From: Provencibacterium sp.
GTDB taxonomy: Bacteria; Bacillota; Clostridia; Oscillospirales; Ruminococcaceae
Length of the DNA stretch: 64,000 bases
Direction: 5' to 3'
Assembly: GCA_022793895.1 (NCBI GenBank)
Contig: JAAWDS010000026.1
Location: 20,322-84,321 of the forward strand
Part shown: positions 35,472-45,083 of the stretch, one piece after another
Position numbering within the stretch: the stretch's first letter is position 1
Layout: every line of letters begins with the position of its first letter
Program-made: the position numbers and the translations under genes
The notes under the pieces: generated by a model
Database searches by the model: none
Seen by the model: only the letters and a program-made list of their open reading frames with translations
What the model was told of the DNA's origin: nothing

Positions 35472-36323
35472 ATGGAAAATTGTCTGTCGCTTCGCGGCGT
35501 CCGTAAGCGTTATGGGAATTTTGAGCTGGATGTGAGCTTTACGCTTCCGAACGGATGTATTATGGGGTTTGTAGGGGAGAATGGCGCTGGAAAGACCACA
35601 ACCTTCAAGCTGATTTTGGATCTCATCCCGCGCGACGAGGGAGAGATCTGCCTGTTCGGTCAGGATAACCGGGCCGGCGGCCGGTCGGCCCGTGAAGAGA
35701 TCGGGGTGGTTTTCGACGAATGCAGTTTTTATGAAGCGCTTACCCCCGCCGAGATAGGAAAAATCCTTGGGGGGATACATCCGCACTGGGAGAATGCGCT
35801 TTTCCGGGATTATCTGCGGCGCTGGAACCTGCCGGAGAAAAAGCCGTTAAAGGCGTTTTCCAGGGGCATGAAAATGAAGCTCTCGATTGCGGCGGCTCTC
35901 AGCCGCCGTCCGAGACTGCTGCTGCTCGACGAGGCAACCAGCGGGCTGGATCCCGTCATGCGCGGGGAGGTGCTGGATGTTTTGCAGGAATTTGTGCAGG
36001 ATGAGCAGCATGCCGTTCTGCTTTCCTCCCACATCACCAGCGACCTGGATCGCGTGGCCGACTATGTGACGTTTCTGCATGCGGGCCGATCGATCCTTTC
36101 TGAAAATAAGGATACGCTGCTGTTTCAATATGGCGTTGCCAAAGGAGCGGATGCGCTGTTGGACACGCTTCCCAGAGAACTGGTTGCCGGCATGCGGAAG
36201 GGGCGCTATGGGAGCGAAGCGCTCGTGACCGACGCGCAGAAGGCGCGGCGCGCCTGTCCGGAACTGACGGTGGATCGGCCCAATTTAGAGGAGATACTGG
36301 TTTTGCTTGGGAAGGGGATGTAA
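35472..36323 (+). CDS. ABC transporter ATP-binding protein of the YtrA cassette
   Basis: This 283-residue ATPase has Walker A GENGAGKTT, Q-loop region VVFDECSFYEALTP, signature FSRGMKMKLS (a variant of LSGGQ common in the YtrB/EcsA-like group), Walker B LLLLDEATSGLDP and switch His in LLSSHITSDLD. Together with the permease at 36444 it forms an exporter-like ABC-2 unit, probably concerned with envelope stress. I take ATG 35472; an ATG at 35463 is also in frame. Confidence 0.9.
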   Translation: MENCLSLRGVRKRYGNFELDVSFTLPNGCIMGFVGENGAGKTTTFKLILDLIPRDEGEICLFGQDNRAGGRSAREEIGVVFDECSFYEALTPAEIGKILGGIHPHWENALFRDYLRRWNLPEKKPLKAFSRGMKMKLSIAAALSRRPRLLLLDEATSGLDPVMRGEVLDVLQEFVQDEQHAVLLSSHITSDLDRVADYVTFLHAGRSILSENKDTLLFQYGVAKGADALLDTLPRELVAGMRKGRYGSEALVTDAQKARRACPELTVDRPNLEEILVLLGKGM

Positions 36324-36443
36324 GAATATCCAGCGTTTTTTTATAGGCTTTTTCTACAGAGGGAGCGGACTGTTTTTTAACTGTCCTGTTTTCCAAAAGG
36401 TTTTCGTACCGGGCTTTGGCTGGGTAAGAAAGGAAGGTGCAGA

Positions 36444-37094
36444 ATGAAAGGCTTGATCCGCAAGGATTTCATATGCGTGCGCAGGCTTTATGCGAAGGTG
36501 GTGCTGCCGATGATAGCGCTTTATTGGATATTGGCCGTCTTTTCGGGCCGGGAGGGCGCAGGAGCCTCGTCGTTCGGGAGCACCTTGGCTATCCTGTTCA
36601 GCGTCTTTCCTCTCGCCACCTTTTCGGTGGATAAAGCGTCCCACTGGGACCGCTATGCCCTGTCCGGCCCGGTGGACCGGCGGATGATGGTGCTTGCCAA
36701 GTATCTCTTTTCCTGGGGCGCTATCGCGGTGGGAGCGTTGGTAACGCTGATTTACATCCTGACAGTGTTTCTTGTGCGCGGCGGATGGCGCGCGTCCGAG
36801 TTTTTGGAGGAGGCCGGAGCAGCCCTTATCTTTTCGGCCGTCGGACTTCTTTTTAACAGCCTGCTGCTTCCATGTGTCTATCGGTTCGGCGTAGAAAAGG
36901 CGCGGCTGCTGCTGTTCCTTCTGGTAGGCGTTCCGCTGGCGCTTTCCCTGTTGGTTCGGGCGTTTTCGATTCCGTCCCCTTCAGAGGCTATGCTGCATCT
37001 ATTAAAACTTTTCGCACCGGTGCTTTTAGCGCTAACCGCTTATCTTTCTTACCGTTTGTCTCTACACATTTACAAGAAACAGGAAATTGACTAA
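36444..37094 (+). CDS. ABC-2 type membrane permease of the YtrA cassette
   Basis: This 216-residue protein has six predicted membrane segments, starting MKGLIRKDFICVRRLYAKVV, with a SVDKASHWDRYALSGPVDRR cytoplasmic loop seen in YtrA-linked ABC-2 permeases. It partners the ATPase upstream. The 120-base gap before it contains T-rich blocks resembling the intergenic repeat (36340-36400), though weakly. An AAAGGAAGG Shine-Dalgarno is present. Confidence 0.82.
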   Translation: MKGLIRKDFICVRRLYAKVVLPMIALYWILAVFSGREGAGASSFGSTLAILFSVFPLATFSVDKASHWDRYALSGPVDRRMMVLAKYLFSWGAIAVGALVTLIYILTVFLVRGGWRASEFLEEAGAALIFSAVGLLFNSLLLPCVYRFGVEKARLLLFLLVGVPLALSLLVRAFSIPSPSEAMLHLLKLFAPVLLALTAYLSYRLSLHIYKKQEID

Positions 37095-37111
37095 GGGGGC
37101 GAAACGATCGG

Positions 37112-37357
37112 ATGAATACTGTTTTGGCGATCCGGAGGAGGCTTTTTTATTTGTGCAGGCGCCGGCACATGACGATTGCCAGCTTATCGATACAGGCGCA
37201 GGTCCCGGCTTCCACCATTAAAAACGTCCTGTATGGACGCAGCCAGAATCCGGGGATTGGAACGCTGCAATTGCTTTGTGATGGGCTGGGGATTAGCCTC
37301 TATGAATTTTTTGACAGCGAGGAGTTCCGGGGGAGTGCCTCCAAGCCGGCGGGATGA
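37112..37357 (+). CDS. Small XRE-family transcriptional regulator
   Basis: This 81-residue protein is one Cro/C1-type helix-turn-helix domain: MTIASLSIQAQVPASTIKNVLYGRSQNPGIGTLQLLCDGLGISLYEFF (key motif VPASTIKNVLYG). It starts 17 bases after the ABC-2 permease stop and may be part of that operon. The ribosome site is weak (GGGGG is 13 bases upstream), so the exact start is less sure. Targets are unknown. Confidence 0.82.
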   Translation: MNTVLAIRRRLFYLCRRRHMTIASLSIQAQVPASTIKNVLYGRSQNPGIGTLQLLCDGLGISLYEFFDSEEFRGSASKPAG

Positions 37358-37464
37358 AAAGGAGAGTATCCGTTTCCTTTCCGGCAGACGTGCGGATATC
37401 CCTTTGCTTCCGGAGAGAAGGTCCGTGCGGCGGCCGCCGGAAAAATCGAAAATAAATTCCTTTC

Positions 37465-37498
37465 AGGGCTTGCGGCGGGCTGCTGCAAGCCCTCTTTT
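37465..37498 (+). terminator. Terminator after the YtrA-type cassette
   Basis: AGGGCTTGC (37465-37473) pairs with GCAAGCCCT (37485-37493), followed by CTTTTT. It lies about 105 bases after the XRE gene; nothing else was seen between. Confidence 0.8.
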
Positions 37499-37558
37499 TA
37501 CCAAGACGAGGCGTTTTTCTTTTGGGGAACACGGAATCTTAAATTTTGGGAATGCAGG

Positions 37559-37586
37559 TTGAAATGGAGATGCAGCGTGCTATAAT
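37559..37586 (+). promoter_or_regulatory. Promoter of the macroglobulin gene
   Basis: TTGAAA (37559-37564) and TATAAT (37581-37586) are 16 bases apart, with a TGC extension before the -10. The same GTGCTATAATAGC block recurs at the phoH promoter. The start near 37593 gives a leader of about 170 bases. Confidence 0.75.
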
Positions 37587-37761
37587 AGCTAATAGGCAGA
37601 ATCTGGCTGCGCCGGGGCATGCCCGGCATTAAAAAGGTTATGGTTTGGTTGCCGGAATAGAGAATAGGCGAAAAACGGTCATGGGAGCGGCACGCTTTGA
37701 GCGCGTTTCCATCCTTCGTTTGTCCGATGGGCAGCGGGGACCTCCCGGAAAGGATAGGGTT

Positions 37762-40700
37762 ATGAAGAGAAGCTCATGGAAAGGCTGTGTGCGCCGGGCT
37801 CTGGCGCTCTTTGTTTGCGCCGCCATGGCGGCCGGTACCTTTTCCGGCTGTCAGAAGCGGAAAAGCTCGGTTCCGCAGGTGGATGTGGATTTGATTCAGA
37901 TCGCCCCTTCTTCCGAAACGGAGGGGATCATCCCGCTGGACAGCTCCTTTACCGTGTCCTTTGCGGAAAAGGTGCGGATGTCGGCCGGCGAGGCGCAGCA
38001 GCTGTTCCGTTTCATACCGGATACCGCTTTTACGGCTGAGAAGCAGGGGGGAGGATTTGTCCTGCGCCCAGAGTCCAATCTGCCGCAGAATACGGTTGTG
38101 AACCTACAGGCGGTCGATGCAAAGGGGACGGTTCTGCGCTCCTGGGCTTATCAAACCCAGACGGCGCTCAGAGTGACGCGTTCAACACCGGGAGACCGGA
38201 TGGAATATGTCCCGACGGACACCGGAATTGAGCTGGTCTTTACCAGTTCGCTGGTCAGCGAGGAGGCGTTTGCCCAGCACTTTACCCTCACGGCCGAGGA
38301 AAGCGGCGCGCCGGTGGAGGGCCGTGTGCTTCGGTCGGGAGAAACGCTGGTTTTCGTTCCGGCTGAAGCGCTTCAGGAGGCAACGATCTATTCGGCTACT
38401 CTGGACGGCGGCTTGGCGGCAGCGGATGGGATGGAGCTCGGCGAAGACTATACCTTTTCTTTCCGCACCGCAGAGGTGGGCGACGGCAAGGGGAGAGGGG
38501 ATTACTTCACCAACGCTTCCCCCATCGCAGAAACGTTTGTCACCGGGGATGCGCCGCTGTTGGCGGTGAACTGCGACGGGGAGTTCATTGGCCGGAAGGT
38601 CACAGTTTCCATCTACCGCTACCGCTCGCCGGAGGATTACCGGTCGGCGCTGGAAGCGCTGGCGGCCGAGCGCAACGGCAGCCGTTTCCCGGATTATGTC
38701 CGCCCGAAGGTGGACACCGGCTCTCTCGACTCGCTGGGCTCCTTTGAGGCGGAAATTGTCTCGCCGGGCGGCGACTCCTATTGGGGAACGAAATACGTTC
38801 CGCTGCCGGGAGAGTTCCCCACCGGCTGGTACTATGTGGAAGCGCGGATGACGAGTCCCGTCAGCGGCCAGGAGCTTTCGCTTGAAAAGTTTTTGCAGGT
38901 GAGCGAGCTCTCTCTTTACCATATGCAGGCGGAGGGGGAGGCCCTCTTCTGGGTGAACCATGCCGGTACCGGCGAGCCGGTGGCGAATGCCGATCTCACG
39001 ATTTCCGGCCCGGTCCCGGCGTCCGGCCGTTCCGGCGCAGATGGTACTTTGCGCTTGACGGCAGCGGCGGAAGGAGAGGACAGCGTCTGCATTTTGGATA
39101 TTACCGGCGGCGATCAGCGTTTTATTGATCTCTATACTGCCCGGCAGGCCGGCGAGCTGTCCGCCTCGGAGCGGTATATCTCCTATCTGTATACCGACCG
39201 GCCGATCTACATGTCCTCCGATACGATTCAGGTGTGGGGCGTGGTGCGTCCGCGCGCAGGCGGAACGGAACCGCCGGAGGGGCTGCGCCTATCGCTGGGC
39301 AGCTATCTCGACGAAGAGCTTTACAGCCTTCCGGTTTCGCTGGGCCCGGATGGAACCTTTACCGCATCCCTCTCCTTTGAACGCCTGGGCGGCCGGGAGA
39401 TGAACTATCAGGCTTTGCGCCTGGTTTATGGCGAGGGGGAAGAGACGGAAGAACTCTCGACGGTGGGCGTGACCATCGGCGACTATGTTAAGCCTGTCTA
39501 TATTCCGAGCGTTTCGCAGGATAGACCGGTTTATCAGGATGGCGACACGGCGCAGATCACCTTTGCCGCCTCCTTCTTTGACAACACTCCGGCCGTCGGC
39601 TTCTCGGCCGAGCTGACGCTCTACGACCGGGGCGCGCAGACCTTTACGGTGACAACCGGCGCGGATGGATCCGCTACGCAGGCTTTCGCGCTCAACTGGA
39701 ACGATTCGGAAGAGGAAGCGGCCTCCTGGCGGCCCTATTACTGGAGCCTCTACGCCAGCAATGCGATGGGGGAGAACGAGAATTTCCACCTTTATCAGAG
39801 CATTCCGTTTTTCCGGCGCAGCCTGGCTATCCGCACTGAGCTGGAGGGCAGCCGCGATAACCGTAAGCTCACCATCCAAACGAACGCTATCGATCTCTCC
39901 GGCATCCAGGAGAGAGAAGAGCTTAATGAGGAAGAAAACTACCTGGGCGCGCCGGTGGATCAGCCGATTACGGTCGAGGTTCACCGGGAGTATCATGTAA
40001 AGACGCCCGCGGGCGCTTATTATGACTTTATCCGTAAGCGCAACGTTACCTATTATGATTATGAGCTTCGGGATGATGTGGTGGACACCTATGAGGTAAA
40101 GACCTCCGGCGGCCGCTGCGTGCTGACCGATCTGCCGCAGAAGGAGAAGGAGGCCAGCTATTATCTGCTCCTGACTGCGCGCGATGGGCAGGGGCGGCTG
40201 GTGGAGGAGCGTGTCTGGCTGGGAATGTCCGATTTCTATTACAGCCAGGGCATGCACCGCTACACCTTCTACCGGGAGGACGTTCTCGGCGACGATTATA
40301 CTGAGAGGACGTATTTCACCGAGGAAACCGAGCTTCTCTTTAGCCTACTGGACAACGGTACCGGCGTAGAAAGCGGCAGGCTCCTCTGGGCGGTGGCCCA
40401 GACGGGGATTGAATCCTATGCGGCGGAGGCCGCGCCGTCCTTCTCCCTTCCTTTCCGGGAGGAGCTGGCCCCCAATTTCATGCTGGCCGGCGCTTATTTC
40501 GATGGACGCTATGTCTACGAGGTGACGCAGACCGTCCTGCGTTTCAACCCGAAAAACCGGGAGCTGGAGATTGCGGTGACGGCTGACCGGGAGAAATATG
40601 CCCCCGGCGATACCGCTCACGTGGAGCTGCTTGTCACCGAAAAAAAGGACGGATCCCCTGTGCCGGATGCGGCGGTATCGCTCAGCCTGGTGGATGAGGC

Positions 40701-42777
40701 GGTCTTTGCTATCGAGGATAGGCAGGCGAACCCTTTACAAGAGCTCTACCGTTCGGTTTACTCCCCGGACATCGTTTCCTATACCTCCTACCGGCAGTAC
40801 AACTTTTTAGGGGAAATGGGGGCCGAAAAGGGAGGCGGAGGCGGCGATGAGGGCCTGCGCACCGATTTTCAGGATACCGCCGCCTTTATTACGCTGACGA
40901 CCGGGGCGGACGGCAAGGCTTCAGCCGATCTGCCGCTGCCGGATAACGTGACCTCCTGGCGGGCGACGGTGCAGGCGGTTTCGAAAAACCTGCATGCGGG
41001 CGACAACCGGGAAGCGGTCATTACCACCCTGCCCTTCTTTATCAACGATGTTCTCTCAGCTCAATTTTTGGAGGGGGACGATGCCGCGCTGACCTTGCGC
41101 TGCGCAGGAAACGCCGTTACAGAGGAAACGCAGGTGGATTATACCCTGTCGGTGGAGGGCCCAGGCATGGACGGAGAGGAGAGAACGGCGTCCGGCCGCG
41201 CGCTGGATTATACCGTTCTTTCGGTTGGGAAGCTGCAAAAAGGGACCTATACCATTACCATGAACGCCCGCAGCGGGGAATATAGCGATGGAGTTCAGCG
41301 GACAGTGCAGGTGCTTTCCAGCGGCGTGGAAACGCAGCTCTCCAAGACCTTCTCGTTAGAGGAGGGGATCGCGGTGGATCCGCAGCGCTTCCCAGTGCGG
41401 GTAGGGTTCTACAATGCGGACTATGCGATGTGGGCCGAGGTGCTCGATCATCTCTGGTCGGCCTGGGGAGAACGGGCCGATGAGCGCATAGCGCGCCGCT
41501 ATGCGCTGGAGAAGCTCTGCGAGCTGAGCGGGGAGGAGCCGCCGGAAACCTCGGATAGCCTTTCGGATATCATGGATACCTATGGCCATATCTCGCTGTT
41601 CCCTTATGATTCCTCCTCGGTCCAGCTTTCTGCAAGAGCGCATCTGGCGGCCCCGGAATATCTCATCGGGGGACGGCAGCAGACCTCGGTTTTCCGCAAC
41701 GTTTTGGGCTATGAGGGGTCGGAGAGCGATGAAACGGCCTATGCTTATCTGGGAATGGCCGCCCACCGCGAACCGGTGCTCGGCACGCTGCGGGAAAAAA
41801 TGCAGAACCCGTCCGGCTTCTCTGAGAAGGATCGGCTGGTGCTGCTGGCCGCGCTGGCGGCGATTGGCGATATGGAAACCGCCGGCGCCTACTATGAGGA
41901 GCTCGTTGCTTCTAAGCTCGAAGAGGGAACGAACAGCGCGGGGGAAACGATCCTGTTTTATGGCAAAGGGGCCGACGTGAACGAAAACCTGGAATGGACG
42001 GCGCTGATGTCGTTGAGCGCATCGATGCTGCGCATGCCGCAGGCGGATGGAATGATGCGTTACCTGATGTCCAACCGTTCCACGCGCGAACTCTACTACT
42101 TGGAAGAAATGGTCTATCTGCGCTATAACGAGCCGAAGGCCGAGACTGCCGCGCGCGTTTCTTATAAAAAGGACGGGAAACGCGTCACGCACGATCTAGA
42201 GAAAACCGGCATGAAATTTGTCTCATTTGTGGCCGAAGATTTCGATCAGGCGCAGGTGAAAGAGGAGAGCGGCTCGGTGTATGCATGGGTTTATTATACC
42301 GGCGGGCTGGAGGAAGCGCTCGAACAGGGGAACCGCTCCATCACCCTTTCCAAAACGATCGCGCCCAAGGAGGGCACGCAGCTTAAAACCGGTGATATTG
42401 CGCGGATCACCATCCGCCCACAGATGGATAACCGCCTCGATCCTTATGGGATGACGATAGACGACTATATCCCGTCCGGTCTGCGCTTCCTCTCGGTAGA
42501 GAACGGTTCGGAAAATGACGGGAAGATGGTAGGCGGCTGGCAGTTGGTGCGCCGCGAGGGTCAGAAGGTTTCCTTCAGCTACTATGCTTACTCCTTTACC
42601 GCGCAGGAAGGGGAGCCTGCGCCCGGAGAGGAGACCTATGAAAGCCCCAGCGAACTGGTTTACTATGTGCGCTGCGCCGTTCCCGGAACCTATGTCGTTG
42701 ATAATGCCTATGCAGGGCTCCAGCTCTCCTCGGCGTGGGGGGCCAGCGAGCGCGCGAGCGTGAGCATCGATGCGTAA
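37762..42777 (+). CDS. Alpha-2-macroglobulin-like lipoprotein without thioester
   Basis: This 1671-residue surface lipoprotein has its lipidated Cys30 in AAGTFSGCQKRK. An N-terminal Ig-like domain (PLDSSFTVSFAEKVRMS) is followed by macroglobulin-type domains, including YTDRPIYMSSDTIQVWGVV and the A2M core TSWRATVQAVSKNLHAGDN. The C-terminal half has the helical thioester-domain-like region but no CxEQ thioester motif, so covalent trapping is unlikely. Bacterial macroglobulins guard the periplasm or surface against proteases. A member this large in a Firmicute paired with a Memo-like protein is notable. The start has AAAGGAT upstream; the longer frame lacks a signal. Confidence 0.85.
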   Translation: MKRSSWKGCVRRALALFVCAAMAAGTFSGCQKRKSSVPQVDVDLIQIAPSSETEGIIPLDSSFTVSFAEKVRMSAGEAQQLFRFIPDTAFTAEKQGGGFVLRPESNLPQNTVVNLQAVDAKGTVLRSWAYQTQTALRVTRSTPGDRMEYVPTDTGIELVFTSSLVSEEAFAQHFTLTAEESGAPVEGRVLRSGETLVFVPAEALQEATIYSATLDGGLAAADGMELGEDYTFSFRTAEVGDGKGRGDYFTNASPIAETFVTGDAPLLAVNCDGEFIGRKVTVSIYRYRSPEDYRSALEALAAERNGSRFPDYVRPKVDTGSLDSLGSFEAEIVSPGGDSYWGTKYVPLPGEFPTGWYYVEARMTSPVSGQELSLEKFLQVSELSLYHMQAEGEALFWVNHAGTGEPVANADLTISGPVPASGRSGADGTLRLTAAAEGEDSVCILDITGGDQRFIDLYTARQAGELSASERYISYLYTDRPIYMSSDTIQVWGVVRPRAGGTEPPEGLRLSLGSYLDEELYSLPVSLGPDGTFTASLSFERLGGREMNYQALRLVYGEGEETEELSTVGVTIGDYVKPVYIPSVSQDRPVYQDGDTAQITFAASFFDNTPAVGFSAELTLYDRGAQTFTVTTGADGSATQAFALNWNDSEEEAASWRPYYWSLYASNAMGENENFHLYQSIPFFRRSLAIRTELEGSRDNRKLTIQTNAIDLSGIQEREELNEEENYLGAPVDQPITVEVHREYHVKTPAGAYYDFIRKRNVTYYDYELRDDVVDTYEVKTSGGRCVLTDLPQKEKEASYYLLLTARDGQGRLVEERVWLGMSDFYYSQGMHRYTFYREDVLGDDYTERTYFTEETELLFSLLDNGTGVESGRLLWAVAQTGIESYAAEAAPSFSLPFREELAPNFMLAGAYFDGRYVYEVTQTVLRFNPKNRELEIAVTADREKYAPGDTAHVELLVTEKKDGSPVPDAAVSLSLVDEAVFAIEDRQANPLQELYRSVYSPDIVSYTSYRQYNFLGEMGAEKGGGGGDEGLRTDFQDTAAFITLTTGADGKASADLPLPDNVTSWRATVQAVSKNLHAGDNREAVITTLPFFINDVLSAQFLEGDDAALTLRCAGNAVTEETQVDYTLSVEGPGMDGEERTASGRALDYTVLSVGKLQKGTYTITMNARSGEYSDGVQRTVQVLSSGVETQLSKTFSLEEGIAVDPQRFPVRVGFYNADYAMWAEVLDHLWSAWGERADERIARRYALEKLCELSGEEPPETSDSLSDIMDTYGHISLFPYDSSSVQLSARAHLAAPEYLIGGRQQTSVFRNVLGYEGSESDETAYAYLGMAAHREPVLGTLREKMQNPSGFSEKDRLVLLAALAAIGDMETAGAYYEELVASKLEEGTNSAGETILFYGKGADVNENLEWTALMSLSASMLRMPQADGMMRYLMSNRSTRELYYLEEMVYLRYNEPKAETAARVSYKKDGKRVTHDLEKTGMKFVSFVAEDFDQAQVKEESGSVYAWVYYTGGLEEALEQGNRSITLSKTIAPKEGTQLKTGDIARITIRPQMDNRLDPYGMTIDDYIPSGLRFLSVENGSENDGKMVGGWQLVRREGQKVSFSYYAYSFTAQEGEPAPGEETYESPSELVYYVRCAVPGTYVVDNAYAGLQLSSAWGASERASVSIDA

Positions 42778-43747
42778 AGGGCGGCTTTGGCTTTGCGCGG
42801 CTTTGCTTGCCGTGCTGCCGGCCGGACGTCCTCTCTCCTTCGCGGCCGTGCAGGAGGCTCCGGTCCTGTCTGGGATGGAGCAGCCGGTGGGAGAGGGAAC
42901 GGTCCAGGCCGGCTCAGAGGAGGAGGGAACGGCGGATGCTGCCAGACGTTCCCTTCTTTCCTGCGCCTACTATGAGGAAGCCTCCTTTCTGCAATCGGTC
43001 GACGGGGCGCAGCCCTACCCGGCGGAGGGGAGGCTGCGCGCAGGGGTTGTCCCGCACCACCTGTTGGCTGGACGGATGATTGCGGCGTTTTTCGCCCGCG
43101 CAGCGCAGGATGAGACGCACTATGAAAGCGTTATTCTGGTAGGGCCCAGCCATTATCCGGTTCCGGACCGGATGATCACCGCCTACAGCGGCTGGCAAAC
43201 CCCCTTTGGCACACTGGAGAACGATCGGACCTTTACCCGGCGGCTGGTAGAAAACGGCCGGATAGCGGCCATGGCGGATGAAGCGGCGATGGAAAAGGAT
43301 CATGCCCTTGCAGGGCTCATCCCGTATGTCCGCTATTATCTGCCGGATGCGGCGGTCTCGACGGTGCTGATCCAAAATACGGCCCCCTCCTCCCGCGTGG
43401 AAGCGCTTGCCGGAGAAATTTCCGCCTATCTTCGGGAAAAACCGGCGCTGCTGGTTTGCAGCGTCGACTTCTCGCATTATCTTATGCCGGATGCGGCGGC
43501 AGAGCGCGACGGGCAGACCCGCCGCGCTCTGGAGAGTTACGACTATGCGGCTGTTTCCCGCTTTACGGATAGCAACGTGGATTCGCCGCCCGCGCTCACC
43601 GTCTTTCTCAAAAATGCCGAATCCTATGGGCCGGTGCGCTTCTTTGACCACGGCGCTTCTGATACCATCCTTTCTCTTCCGCTGACCGATCCGATTTATC
43701 AGGATGGGACGACCACCTATTTTATCTTGGGTGCGGTGGAAGAATAG
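42770..43747 (+). CDS. Exported Memo-like protein (AmmeMemoRadiSam B family)
   Basis: This 325-residue protein has a signal peptide (RLWLCAALLAVLPAGRPLSFA) and a Memo fold related to extradiol dioxygenases. Probable metal-site segments are GVVPHHLLAG, ILVGPSHYP and VCSVDFSHYLM. The AMMECR1 and radical SAM partners of the AmmeMemoRadiSam system are not in the window. Its ATG overlaps the stop of the macroglobulin gene by eight bases, so the two exported proteins are translationally linked and likely act together outside the membrane. The reaction is unknown. Confidence 0.85.
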   Translation: MRKGRLWLCAALLAVLPAGRPLSFAAVQEAPVLSGMEQPVGEGTVQAGSEEEGTADAARRSLLSCAYYEEASFLQSVDGAQPYPAEGRLRAGVVPHHLLAGRMIAAFFARAAQDETHYESVILVGPSHYPVPDRMITAYSGWQTPFGTLENDRTFTRRLVENGRIAAMADEAAMEKDHALAGLIPYVRYYLPDAAVSTVLIQNTAPSSRVEALAGEISAYLREKPALLVCSVDFSHYLMPDAAAERDGQTRRALESYDYAAVSRFTDSNVDSPPALTVFLKNAESYGPVRFFDHGASDTILSLPLTDPIYQDGTTTYFILGAVEE

Positions 43748-43754
43748 CGGTGGC

Positions 43755-43784
43755 GGATGTATCTCCTTTTGCGGAGATGCGTCC
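43755..43784 (+). terminator. Hairpin after the Memo-like gene
   Basis: GGATGTATCTCC pairs along 12 positions (two G-T) with GGAGATGCGTCC around a six-base loop, eight bases after the stop. It lacks a T-run, so termination is uncertain; an mRNA-stabilising hairpin is possible. Confidence 0.45.
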
Positions 43785-43977
43785 TATCCGGTCATGTGGC
43801 GGGACAGATGCCGGAATTCCCCTTGTAGTTTTGGGCAGTATTTTTTCTTTAAATGTGATAAAATGATGAAAAAGACGGGCGTTCGGAGCAGTAAGACGGT
43901 ATCGGTCCGTCTGTGGTTAAAAAATAGCGAAGCTATCCAAAATAGATTGAATATTCTGTGAATTTATAAAAGATATT

Positions 43978-44006
43978 CAGGATAAATAAAAAAAGTGTGC
44001 TATAAT
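43978..44006 (+). promoter_or_regulatory. Extended -10 promoter of the phoH operon
   Basis: TGCTATAAT (43998-44006) is a perfect extended -10 element; the -35 region is poor. The 43748-44111 spacer is AT-rich and otherwise holds only the hairpin at 43755. The start near 44013 leaves about 100 bases before phoH. Confidence 0.65.
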
Positions 44007-44111
44007 AGCATCGGTTCCTTTTTCGAGCTTCCATTCCTTTAAAAAAGCGGACGCCCGGAACGGGAAGGGCGTAGCCCGCCGGTGAAGGAACAGGGGAGTT
44101 ATAACGGGAAA

Positions 44112-45083
44112 ATGGCGGAAAGAACAATTGAGATTGGAAGCGTAGAGCATGCGCTCGCGCTGTTCGGCCAGTTCGACGGGAACATCCGGCTGTTGGAGCG
44201 GGAGTTCGGGGTCAGTATGGTGAACCGGGCCGAGGCGCTGAAGATAACGGGGGATGAGCATTCGGTCGAGCTGTGCAGCCGGACGGTGACGGCGCTCTTG
44301 GATGCGCTCCGGCGCGGGGAAACGCTCAGCGATCAGGCGGTGCGCTACTGCATCCAGATGGTGCGTGAGGGCAGCGAAAAGGAGCTGGAGGCTCTTGGCG
44401 CGGACTGTATCTGTATCACGGCCAAGGGCCGGCCGCTCAAGCCGCGGACACTCGGTCAGAAGCAATATAACGATGCGATCTCCAAGAATACCGTTGTGTT
44501 CGGCGTAGGGCCGGCGGGAACGGGCAAAACCTATTTGGCGGTAGCGCGGGCGGTGCGCGCTTATAAGGATCATGAGGTGAGCCGGATCATCCTGACCCGG
44601 CCTGCCGTTGAGGCGGGGGAGAAGCTCGGCTTTTTGCCGGGGGATTTGCAGACAAAGGTGGATCCTTATCTGCGCCCGCTTTATGACGCGCTGTTTGACA
44701 TGCTGGGCGCCGAGGGCTTTGCAAGGCTACAGGAGCGGGGAAATATCGAGGTGGCCCCGCTGGCCTATATGCGCGGCCGGACGCTGGACGATTCCTTCAT
44801 CATCTTGGATGAAGCGCAGAACACCAGCAGCGAACAGATGAAGATGTTTTTGACCCGCTTGGGGGCGAACTCCAAAGCGGTGATTACCGGCGATATCACC
44901 CAGATCGACCTGCCCGAAGGAAAGGCCAGCGGGTTGGTGCAGGCGGTGAAGATCCTCAAAAAGGTGGAGGATATCGCGATCTGTTACTTTACCGAAAAAG
45001 ATGTCGTGCGTCATCGCTTGGTGCAGGACATTATTAAGGCATATGAACGATATCATGAGGAGGGCAAACGGTATAGGCCATGA
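44112..45083 (+). CDS. PhoH family ATPase
   Basis: This 323-residue PhoH-like protein has an N-terminal KH-like region and an ATPase domain with Walker A GPAGTGKTYLA and Walker B SFIILDEAQNTSSEQ, plus TGDITQIDLP. It is linked to RNA metabolism and usually precedes ybeY, as here (four-base overlap). The start is uncertain: ATG 44112 (MAERTIEIG) is preferred, and GTG 44082 is in frame with GGTGAAGGA around it. Confidence 0.92.
   Translation: MAERTIEIGSVEHALALFGQFDGNIRLLEREFGVSMVNRAEALKITGDEHSVELCSRTVTALLDALRRGETLSDQAVRYCIQMVREGSEKELEALGADCICITAKGRPLKPRTLGQKQYNDAISKNTVVFGVGPAGTGKTYLAVARAVRAYKDHEVSRIILTRPAVEAGEKLGFLPGDLQTKVDPYLRPLYDALFDMLGAEGFARLQERGNIEVAPLAYMRGRTLDDSFIILDEAQNTSSEQMKMFLTRLGANSKAVITGDITQIDLPEGKASGLVQAVKILKKVEDIAICYFTEKDVVRHRLVQDIIKAYERYHEEGKRYRP

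Noticed and set aside
36340..36425. Another full copy of the intergenic repeat before the ABC-2 permease
   Set aside because: Shares TTTTCTACA and GTTTTTTAA-CCTGTT blocks in order, but the core hairpin is missing and similarity is weak; mentioned only as a possible fragment.
42000..42777. Thioester (CxEQ) in the macroglobulin-like protein
   Set aside because: Read the C-terminal half for C-x-E-Q and found none; annotated as thioester-less.
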